Source: JADKIH01 sp031417555 (lineage in GTDB: Bacteria > Bacteroidota > Bacteroidia > AKYH767-A > 2013-40CM-41-45). Taken from it: a DNA stretch of 20,799 nucleotides. A model generated the notes under the pieces. It made no database searches and was not told where the DNA came from. It saw only the letters and a list, made by a program, of their open reading frames with translations. Below, in pieces: positions 8,245-14,543 of this stretch. Position numbers and translations under genes: made by a program. The stretch spans positions 1 through 20,799 of the forward strand of contig JANOVV010000089.1 in assembly GCA_031417555.1 (NCBI GenBank), written 5' to 3'. Position 1 is the first letter of the stretch. Each line of letters begins with the position of its first letter.

Positions 8245-8340
8245 CAGTGTCTAAGCAAATGTGCTAAAACTTTTTCAACTTAAAACCGATGTGCATAAAT
8301 TTTCTATTTTAATATACTTAGGGAAAGCATGAAAACCGGG

Positions 8341-8570
8341 AAAGGTTGAGAGTAAACAGTAATAAGATATTAGATATTAGATATTAGTTTTTAGATTTTA
8401 GTTAATTGGTTATTAGTTATCGTTATTCGAAGTTTTCGGAAAATAGGGTTTCAATTATTCTGCTAGAAATAATTTTACATAAAAAAAAGTAAGTCATTAG
8501 AACTAAAATCTAACAACTTACTCTCTAATATAACTAATAACCAATAACAATTAACTAATAACTAATAAAT
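8341..8570. repeat. AT-rich low-complexity repeat tract with inverted segments
   Basis: This gene-free stretch holds a heptamer GATATTA repeated three times in tandem (8366-8386) and many overlapping TTAGTTA/TAACTAA units. One 13-base segment (8391-8403) recurs inverted at 8501-8513. A 16-base segment (8405-8420) recurs inverted at 8530-8545. The inverted copies appear in the same left-to-right order rather than nested, so they do not form one simple hairpin. The tract ends at the stop codon of the PspC gene. Function is unknown; replication slippage and inversion of a simple repeat would explain it. Confidence 0.65.
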
Positions 8571-10328
8571 CTATTTTTTACCATCATTAATATGAAAATG
8601 AAAATCGCCTTTCTTGATAGTTTTGGTTCTACCGTTTTTGTGGATAGAAACACCATTGCTATCGATGGAAACGACTTCATCGTTTGCGCCTTGTATATAA
8701 ACACCGTTTTGATTTATTTGAACATGGCTACCATCGTCATTACCGATATCAATATTACCGGTTTCGATTGTTGATTCGCTTCCATCACAATCCAGGCAAT
8801 TAAATCCATTTTCTCTCATTTCCCAACGATGTTTGAGCATATCATGATCGAGAATATTGCTTACATTTTTTATATCGTAAATAAATCCTCTCAATGAATT
8901 GTCAAGATAAACTTTACCGCCTTTAGGAACACGGAGAATAAGTTGCATCTTCTGTGCTCTGTATTTTTCACTCTTGTCAATTTCAAAATAAGGTTCAAAG
9001 GTCAATACAGAATCGAGCTGATTAAATGAATAAGAAATATGAGTGGCATGTTCAGCCGCCAATTTTTTAGAGGCGCCACGTGCGTAGGATACTTGCACTA
9101 ATTCGAAAGAATCAGAGTTGCTTTCAACAATATCAAGCTTAATGTCTTTCGATTGAAGTACATTATCTTTTACAGACAGCCTCAGGTCTCCATCCCATTC
9201 ATCTTCATCCCATAAATTATAATCCTTTTCATCTTCCCGGCTCTTATTTAATTTTAAGTGTATAGACTTAGAAGAAGGCTGAACCAAGTCAATTTCCTTT
9301 CTTATGCTTTGTTTTTCAGAAAAGTCTTTTGCAATAGATATTCCTAAGACAAAACAAATACAAACTGCAGCAAGCCAAATACCGAGAGCGCTGAAATTAA
9401 AAATACGTGAGCTTCTTTTAATATTAAAAACAACACGAGCCCCAAAATAAGCGAGCATTAAAAAAGGAATTCCAATTACAAGCATTACTGCTAAAAGAGC
9501 AAATCCAAATTGAAAACCATTCGGAAAAATCTGATTAAAAATTTCCGGGAAATGAGTTCCTGGTACTTTAAATATGGCTAACAATGAAGCAAATATTGCA
9601 AACACTATTACTAGTCCGATAAAGATGAAGAAAACTGCAATCAGCTTTCCGATAAATTTAAATATTAAACCTATCACCTGGCCAATGGCTTCAAAGATCC
9701 GTGTAATAATATTACCATCTTTTCGTTTTTGATTTTCTCCGCTAAATCTTTTTTTCAAATGTTCTAATTCTTCCTGAACATTTTTTTCGATATTACTTAC
9801 GGTAACCGGTTCGCCTTTCATCTGAAGTTTATCAGCAGTAGTCACTGCTTTTGGAATAATGATCCATAAGATCAGATAAAGTAAAAATCCGGATCCGCCG
9901 AGAAAGAATGCAGCAGCGAAAGCAATCCTTATCCATATTGGGTCAAAGTTGAAATATTCGCCTATTCCTGAACATACTCCACCGAGAAGTTTATCGTCAG
10001 GATTTCTGAACAGTCTTCGCTTAACCTTAATTTCTGATGAATCAATTTCTTTTTCTTTTGAATCTTCATCGCCAAATTCTTCAGGCTTACCCATGATGGC
10101 AGTAACTTCTTCCACATCTATAAGAGTGATTACTTGCTTCTGATCCTTTATTCGTTCCTGGAACATTTCTGCAATGCGAGATTCAATATCTTGCATAATC
10201 TCATCGCGTCCATCTGAACCAACAAAGTGTACCCGAATAGATTCGAGGTATTGTTTGAAACGCTCATAGGCGTTTTCATCAATGTGGAAAACAATTCCAC
10301 CTATATTAACTGTTACGGTCTTATTCAT
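8571..10328 (-). CDS. PspC-domain multi-pass membrane protein
   Basis: This 585-residue protein starts with a soluble Bacteroidota-type domain (1-90; 'VTVNIGGIVFHIDENAYERF', 'GRDEIMQDIESRIAEMF'). A classic PspC domain follows at about 104-160 ('RRLFRNPDDKLLGGVCSGIG', 'FNFDPIWIRIAF', 'LYLILWIIIPKA'). Four further hydrophobic segments lie at about 218-252, 273-298 and 311-333. The C-terminal half (about 340-585) is predicted extracytoplasmic, rich in Asp, Lys and Ser, with 'CLDCDG' (511-516) and a beta-strand-like end. PspC in enterobacteria is a membrane sensor partner of the phage-shock response; whether this protein senses envelope stress is inference. Its ATG overlaps the PadR stop region by 8 bases, showing translational coupling. 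It ends at an AT-rich repeat tract. Confidence 0.88.
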   Translation of the reverse strand: MNKTVTVNIGGIVFHIDENAYERFKQYLESIRVHFVGSDGRDEIMQDIESRIAEMFQERIKDQKQVITLIDVEEVTAIMGKPEEFGDEDSKEKEIDSSEIKVKRRLFRNPDDKLLGGVCSGIGEYFNFDPIWIRIAFAAAFFLGGSGFLLYLILWIIIPKAVTTADKLQMKGEPVTVSNIEKNVQEELEHLKKRFSGENQKRKDGNIITRIFEAIGQVIGLIFKFIGKLIAVFFIFIGLVIVFAIFASLLAIFKVPGTHFPEIFNQIFPNGFQFGFALLAVMLVIGIPFLMLAYFGARVVFNIKRSSRIFNFSALGIWLAAVCICFVLGISIAKDFSEKQSIRKEIDLVQPSSKSIHLKLNKSREDEKDYNLWDEDEWDGDLRLSVKDNVLQSKDIKLDIVESNSDSFELVQVSYARGASKKLAAEHATHISYSFNQLDSVLTFEPYFEIDKSEKYRAQKMQLILRVPKGGKVYLDNSLRGFIYDIKNVSNILDHDMLKHRWEMRENGFNCLDCDGSESTIETGNIDIGNDDGSHVQINQNGVYIQGANDEVVSIDSNGVSIHKNGRTKTIKKGDFHFHINDGKK

Positions 10329-10668
10329 GATGTTCAGGTTTTTTAATGGTCAAATTAACTGCATCAACGAGTTCATTCCATGTAAGGCGAAGCTCGTCAA
10401 GAAATTTACTTCCCAGAGGTGTTAAAGAATAATATTTTCGTGGTGGTCCGGATTTACTTTCTTCCCAACGGTATTGTAGCAAACCGCCGTTTTTAAGGCG
10501 TGTCAGAAGAGGATATAATGTACCCTCCACTACAATTAGTTTGGATTGTTTCATTCTGTTAATAATATCAGAAGGATAAACTTCCTCATGAGACAGAATA
10601 GAAAGTATACAAAATTCAAGGACCCCTCTTCGCATCTGAGCTTGCGCATTTTCAAGATTGTTGCTCAT
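10321..10668 (-). CDS. PadR-family transcriptional regulator
   Basis: The 115-residue protein is a compact PadR-type winged helix. The N-terminus 'AQMRRGVLEFCILSILSHEE' is followed by the recognition region 'YPSDIINRMKQSKLIVVEGT' and 'LYPLLTRLKNGGLLQY', the wing 'SKSGPPRKYYSLTPLG', and a dimerisation helix 'FLDELRLTWNELVDAVNL'. PadR proteins repress genes, often their own operon, and release DNA on effector binding. The gene sits 38 bases after the GIN-domain gene and overlaps the PspC gene by 8 bases, so it probably controls this operon. An inverted repeat upstream of the first gene (11377-11401) is a candidate operator. The effector is unknown. Confidence 0.93.
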   Translation of the reverse strand: MSNNLENAQAQMRRGVLEFCILSILSHEEVYPSDIINRMKQSKLIVVEGTLYPLLTRLKNGGLLQYRWEESKSGPPRKYYSLTPLGSKFLDELRLTWNELVDAVNLTIKKPEHHE

Positions 10669-10706
10669 GGCTTCTATTTTATAGGGTTTAATTAAATATA
10701 TTTTTA

Positions 10707-11309
10707 TTATTGTAATTTTAATGTAGCTCTTTTAGCCACTGACTTAGATTCCTTCAATGCAATTCGCTCTTCTGAAAAACTGAATGAATCCAGATGATCG
10801 GTATAAATATTTCCTGTTCCGAATATGCGAACATAACTTTCGCCGCTGCTTCCTGAGACTATTATTTTTCCGCTTCCTTTAACAATCATTCCTACGGTTA
10901 GGGCCCGTACATCTATTTTCATACTGCCGCTGCCATTCACCTTTAAAAGTAGTATATCACTGTTAAAACTACCGGTAGTAAAAATTCTTGCACTACCATT
11001 AATTTCAATTAAGTTTAATTCTTCTGCCGATATATAAATATTAACAGGGTAATTATTACCACCACTAATTGTTAATGCTCCGTTTTCTATGGCTGCCTTT
11101 ACATCTTTCAATTCATGCTTACTTCCCTCCAACCGTATTGAATTATGATCACCTTGAGTTAAAATTATATTGGCATTTGAATTTACAATCAAGCCATAAA
11201 ATTTTCCGGGATCATAAGAAGAAGAAGTTAACTCGCTCGATTCGTTCGCAGCAAAAGTTAATGCAGATACTCCGATAAGAACTGCTGAAATCATTAGTGT
11301 AGTTTTCAT
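10707..11309 (-). CDS. secreted DUF2807 (GIN domain) protein
   Basis: I place the start at the ATG at 11307-11309, giving 200 residues headed by a signal peptide ('MKTTLMISAVLIGVSALTFA', cleavage near residue 20-21). Starting at a TTG at 11372 would put the start inside a promoter-like element. The body is made of repeating short beta-strands with Gly/Ser/Asn turns ('IILTQGDHNSIRLEG', 'GALTISGGNNYPVNIYIS', 'KVNGSGSMKI', 'VKGSGKIIVSGSSGESYVRI'). This is the pattern of the DUF2807/GIN family, a putative autotransporter-adhesin-like beta-solenoid. It lies in the periplasm or at the surface; biochemical function is not known. It is the first gene of the operon with PadR and PspC, a combination that suggests an envelope-related role. 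Confidence 0.82.
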   Translation of the reverse strand: MKTTLMISAVLIGVSALTFAANESSELTSSSYDPGKFYGLIVNSNANIILTQGDHNSIRLEGSKHELKDVKAAIENGALTISGGNNYPVNIYISAEELNLIEINGSARIFTTGSFNSDILLLKVNGSGSMKIDVRALTVGMIVKGSGKIIVSGSSGESYVRIFGTGNIYTDHLDSFSFSEERIALKESKSVAKRATLKLQ

Positions 11310-11376
11310 TTTATTTATGTTTAAGGTTCTATGTAATACCAAGTAGTAATTATTCCGTAAAGATATGTACAAATTT

Positions 11377-11401
11377 TACTACTATGCAACACATAGTACT
11401 A
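11377..11401 (-). promoter_or_regulatory. inverted repeat upstream of the GIN-PadR-PspC operon, candidate PadR operator
   Basis: Arms TACTACTATG (11377-11386) and CATAGTACTA (11392-11401) pair at nine of ten positions around a 5-base spacer. The repeat overlaps a degenerate -7 element, TAAAATTTG on the minus strand (11370-11378; spacer of three instead of two). It lies about 68 bases upstream of the first gene. A site over the core promoter is where an autorepressor would act. Binding by this PadR is inference. Confidence 0.45.
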
Positions 11402-11469
11402 ATAATTATCTAAAATAACTATAACTAGCTGATTATCAATTAAATTATTTTAATAATAAAAATATGAAA

Positions 11470-11507
11470 AACAAAAAAGGTCGTCTGCCTTAAAGCAAAC
11501 GACCTTT
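11470..11507 (-). terminator. rho-independent terminator of the FKBP gene
   Basis: Arms 11476-11488 and 11495-11507 (13 bases, one C-A mismatch) enclose a 6-base loop. In the minus direction they are followed by a T-rich run. The hairpin starts 26 bases past the FKBP stop codon and separates that gene from the GIN-PadR-PspC operon. Confidence 0.8.
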
Positions 11508-11533
11508 ATTCTCTAATATAATTTCTAAAAAAA

Positions 11534-12226
11534 CTATTTTCCTTTAATATTTAATAGTTCAACTTCAAATATTAAAGTAGAATTAGCACCAATTTTAGGA
11601 CCAGCAGCTCTATCACCATAGGCTAAATCTGCAGGTATGAAAAGTTTATATTTTGAACCTACTTTCATTAATTGAAGTGCTTCTGTCCATCCTTTAATTA
11701 CAGCTCCAACAGGAAATTCAGCCGGCTCTCCCCTTTCAATTGAAGAATCGAATACAGTACCATCGATAAGAGTTCCATGGTAATGAACAGAAACTGTATC
11801 ATTAGCTGTAGGCATTGGTCCGGTCCCCTCTTTAACGACCATATACTGAAGGCCATCGGGTAATTCAACTACGCCTTCCTTCTTTTTATTATCAGAGAGA
11901 AACATTTTTCCTGCACGTAAACTTATATCACCCTTTTGTTTTTGTTTTCCTGACAGGTAAGCCTGGATAACGCTTTGAGAGTTTTCAGCATTAATAAGCA
12001 AACTATCACCTTTCATAGCGCTGCTGATACCTTGTTTCATAATATCAATGTTAAGTGAGTCGAGGCCATCTTTTTTCATATTGGCACCAATTGAAACACC
12101 AATGCTGTATGCAACAGAATCAGAGGATGTCTTTAAGCTAACAGAGGATTTACCTTTCTGTACGTCGCACGACAACAATGCAGTAATGCTAAAGCATAAT
12201 GCAAGAGCAAAAATTTTCTTATTCAT
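11534..12226 (-). CDS. FKBP-type peptidyl-prolyl cis-trans isomerase lipoprotein
   Basis: I use the ATG at 12224-12226 (230 residues), because 'MNKKIFALALCFSITALLSC' is a lipoprotein signal (Cys20) and a promoter-like element lies just upstream at 12247-12254. Residues about 35-90 resemble the FKBP N-terminal dimerisation domain ('DSVAYSIGVSIGANMKKDGL', 'QGISSAMKG'). The FKBP catalytic domain fills about 120-230. Its ligand-pocket residues are seen in 'VSVHYHGTLIDGTVFDSS', 'PVGAVIKGWTEALQLMKVGS', 'KLFIPADLAYGD' and 'LIFEVELLNI'. The protein would fold or assist outer-membrane and periplasmic proteins. It has its own promoter and terminator and appears monocistronic. Confidence 0.95.
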   Translation of the reverse strand: MNKKIFALALCFSITALLSCDVQKGKSSVSLKTSSDSVAYSIGVSIGANMKKDGLDSLNIDIMKQGISSAMKGDSLLINAENSQSVIQAYLSGKQKQKGDISLRAGKMFLSDNKKKEGVVELPDGLQYMVVKEGTGPMPTANDTVSVHYHGTLIDGTVFDSSIERGEPAEFPVGAVIKGWTEALQLMKVGSKYKLFIPADLAYGDRAAGPKIGANSTLIFEVELLNIKGK

Positions 12227-12246
12227 AATTATTTTTTTTGTGGCCG

Positions 12247-12254
12247 CGAAGATA
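12247..12254 (-). promoter_or_regulatory. -7-like element for the FKBP gene
   Basis: On the minus strand the sequence is TATCTTCG, one base from TAnnTTTG, located 21 bases before the chosen ATG. It supports the downstream ATG at 12226 over longer frames that begin upstream of it. Confidence 0.4.
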
Positions 12255-12521
12255 GTTAATCTTTCTAAACAATTACTAATAATTGCATGCAAAAAAAGTG
12301 TTCAAAATGATTCATGATTTTGAAACGCTTTAAAAATAAATGAAGGTTATTCGATGGAAAATATAGGTAAAAAAAATACGAAAATGAATGAAAAGCCTTG
12401 AAGCATAACGTTTTCTATCCAATATTTTCTAATAAAAACCTTTAAAAGTAATTAACTAAATAGGTGAAATAACTACTCATAATTAAGCCAAAGACAGTCA
12501 GCATAGTTAGAAATCAGAATT

Positions 12522-12529
12522 TATATTTG
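12522..12529 (+). promoter_or_regulatory. -7 element for the polysaccharide glycosyltransferase gene
   Basis: TATATTTG matches TAnnTTTG exactly. No good -33 element is visible. The element includes a TTG at 12527 that could be mistaken for a start codon. A start site about 7 bases downstream leaves a very short leader before the GTG at 12548. Confidence 0.5.
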
Positions 12530-12547
12530 CCACTTAACTCTCTAAAT

Positions 12548-13762
12548 GTGCCACGAGTATTAATGATTATAAACAGACTAAATTTAGGGGGTCCAGCTTT
12601 TCATGTTGCTATTCTTTCAAAATATCTTCAGGAAGGCTTTGAAGTGCTTTTACTTGCCGGAACGAAACAGGATTCGGAAGAAAGTTCAGATTTTATTGTA
12701 AAAGAGATGGGGCTAACCTTTACAAGATTAAAAGAAATGAAACGATCGATTAATCCTTTCGGAGACTATCGTTCGTATAAGGAAATACGTAAAATAATTA
12801 AGCAGTTTAAACCGGATATTGTTCACACGCATGCTGCTAAAGCCGGTGCCCTTGGAAGGCTCGCTGCTTATCATGAAAAAGTTCCCGGAATCGTTCATAC
12901 ATTTCACGGACACATTTTTCATTCGTATTTTAATCCGATAAAATCAAAAATATTTTTATGGATTGAAAAATATCTGGCAAAAAAAAGTTCGGCAATAATA
13001 GCCATAAGTGAAAGACAAAAAAATGAGCTTGCCGATCATTATAAATTGTGCAATCCTTCTAAAATAAAAATTATCCCACTTGGATTCGACCTTTCCCGTT
13101 TCAGAGAAAATATAGAATCGAAAAGAATTGATTTCCGAAAAAAATTTTTTCTTGAAGATGATGAAATAGCAGTTGGCATAATAGGCAGATTAGTGCCTGT
13201 TAAGAATCATACATTGTTTATTAATAGCGCAGCGCGGATTTTGGGGAATACAACAAAGAGAGTTCGGTTTTTTATAATTGGTGACGGTGAAAGCAGAACT
13301 GCTCTGATAAAAGAAGCATCCATGCTTGGAATTGACCATTCCTACTATCCGGAAGTAAAGAAAAAAAGTGACTTGATTTTTACCAGCTGGATAAAAGATG
13401 TGGATGTATGTGTATCAGGATTAGATATTGTGGCTCTTTGTTCCTTCAATGAAGGTACACCTGTAAGTTTAATTGAAGCGCAAGCCGGAAACAAACCAAT
13501 CATCTCAACCAATGTTGGTGGAATTGAGAATGTTGTTAAAGATGGAGAAACGGCTTTACTGGTTAACAATAATGATTTTAACGACTTTCATAAAACATTA
13601 CTTAAAATAATTGAAGACGATGAACTGAGAACTCGTTTGGGTAAAAATAGCTGGGAATTTGTTAAAGAAAAATTCCACTTCACAAGACTTATCCGAGAAA
13701 TGAGTGATTTGTACATAAGTATACTACAAAAACAAAAAAACAATAAAAGAATTTTGAATTAA
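12548..13762 (+). CDS. GT4-family glycosyltransferase
   Basis: I choose the GTG at 12548 (404 residues), which gives 'MPRVLMIINRLNLGGPAFHV', the normal N-terminus of GT-B fold family 4 enzymes. An ATG at 12563 is possible, and a TTG at 12527 lies inside a promoter element. The acceptor domain carries the Gly-rich loop 'LNLGGPAFHV' and 'HTHAAKAGALGRLAA'. The donor domain includes 'VGIIGRLVPVKNH', 'FFIIGDG' and the retaining-enzyme E-x7-E motif 'EGTPVSLIE' (Glu302 and Glu310). 'VHTFHGHIFHSYF' and the overall pattern resemble CapM/EpsD-like capsule transferases. It should add a sugar from an NDP donor to the lipid-linked repeat unit in the cytoplasm; donor and linkage are not predictable. It opens the polysaccharide locus, 33 bases before the export gene. 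Confidence 0.92.
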   Translation: MPRVLMIINRLNLGGPAFHVAILSKYLQEGFEVLLLAGTKQDSEESSDFIVKEMGLTFTRLKEMKRSINPFGDYRSYKEIRKIIKQFKPDIVHTHAAKAGALGRLAAYHEKVPGIVHTFHGHIFHSYFNPIKSKIFLWIEKYLAKKSSAIIAISERQKNELADHYKLCNPSKIKIIPLGFDLSRFRENIESKRIDFRKKFFLEDDEIAVGIIGRLVPVKNHTLFINSAARILGNTTKRVRFFIIGDGESRTALIKEASMLGIDHSYYPEVKKKSDLIFTSWIKDVDVCVSGLDIVALCSFNEGTPVSLIEAQAGNKPIISTNVGGIENVVKDGETALLVNNNDFNDFHKTLLKIIEDDELRTRLGKNSWEFVKEKFHFTRLIREMSDLYISILQKQKNNKRILN

Positions 13763-13781
13763 TATTAATGTTCTATTTTTG
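13752..13781 (+). promoter_or_regulatory. internal promoter before the polysaccharide export gene
   Basis: TATTTTTG at 13774-13781 matches TAnnTTTG, and TTTTG at 13752-13756 can serve as the -33 element with a 17-base spacer. The -33 part lies in the last codons of the preceding glycosyltransferase gene. The ATG of the export gene follows 14 bases after the -7 element. Confidence 0.55.
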
Positions 13782-13795
13782 TTGAATCCCGAAAT

Positions 13796-14539
13796 ATGAA
13801 GAAACTTTTTTTTCTTGCGGCAATAGCAACACTGAGTTCTTGTTCGTTTGTGCCGAACCGAATGTTTATTACTCCGAAAGGTTATGCTTTCGCAATGGAC
13901 ACCACAACTGTTCCCAGGGGGCCATATATTATTCAATCGGAAGATAAAATAGAACTCCATATATTCAGCAACGATGGTTTCAAACTTATTGATATTACAC
14001 AATCCAATATATCCCAAACGGCAAACAATGAAGGCATTCAATACAATGTTGAACAAAACGGAGATGTTAAAATGCCTGTAATTGGCAGAATTAATTTAAA
14101 GGGATTAAATGTTAAAGAAGCTGAAACTCTGCTGCAGGAAAAATACTCTAAATACTACAGAGATCCTTTTGTTATTATCAGAATAGTAAGCCGCAGAGCG
14201 TATGTATTCTTTTCTCATGGAGGCCGTGGAACTGTAATTCAATTGCAGAATGACCGAACATCACTTTTTGAGGCTCTTGCTTTGGCTGGAGGACTCAGTG
14301 AATCCAGTAAAGCATTTAAAATTCGAATTGTCAGGGGTGATTTTAAAAACCCGCAGATATTTAAAGCAGACATTTCTTCTGTTAATGCATTGAGAACATC
14401 GGAACTTGAAGTTTATCCTAATGACATTATTTATATAGATGGTTCCGGAAATATTGCAAGACGTTTGAGTACAGATGTTCTTCCTTACCTTAGTTTAATA
14501 ACCAGCCTGTTAGTTTTACTGGCTTTAATTCAAAAATAA
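13796..14539 (+). CDS. Wza-like polysaccharide export lipoprotein
   Basis: The 247-residue protein has a lipoprotein signal ('MKKLFFLAAIATLSSC', Cys16). A polysaccharide biosynthesis/export domain follows at about 43-130 ('YIIQSEDKIELHIFSNDGF', 'VEQNGDVKMPVIGRINLKGL', 'YYRDPFVIIRI'). An SLBB-type beta-grasp domain lies at about 134-215 ('SLFEALALAGGLSESSKAFK', 'LEVYPNDIIYI'). A C-terminal hydrophobic helix follows at 229-245 ('YLSLITSLLVLLALIQ'). In Wza that helix spans the outer membrane as part of the export pore; here it is probably the same, though shorter proteins of this kind are common in the phylum. It ends 4 bases before the Wzc-like gene, so the pair is coupled and would form the trans-envelope export complex. 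Confidence 0.93.
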   Translation: MKKLFFLAAIATLSSCSFVPNRMFITPKGYAFAMDTTTVPRGPYIIQSEDKIELHIFSNDGFKLIDITQSNISQTANNEGIQYNVEQNGDVKMPVIGRINLKGLNVKEAETLLQEKYSKYYRDPFVIIRIVSRRAYVFFSHGGRGTVIQLQNDRTSLFEALALAGGLSESSKAFKIRIVRGDFKNPQIFKADISSVNALRTSELEVYPNDIIYIDGSGNIARRLSTDVLPYLSLITSLLVLLALIQK

Positions 14540-14543
14540 AAGA

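Larger units (their letters stand above)
12227..12547. other. divergent intergenic region between FKBP and glycosyltransferase genes
   Basis: No gene is seen in these 321 bases. They separate divergent genes and contain a -7-like element for each: 12247-12254 on the minus strand and 12522-12529 on the plus strand. The middle is plain AT-rich DNA. Confidence 0.6.

Noticed and set aside
8366..8570. Repeat tract considered as a CRISPR array
   Set aside because: Units are 7 bases and AT-only with no regular spacers, and no cas genes are present.
13724..14056. 110-codon minus-strand frame over the export lipoprotein gene
   Set aside because: It lies antisense to a clear Wza-like gene and has no signal, domain or promoter of its own.
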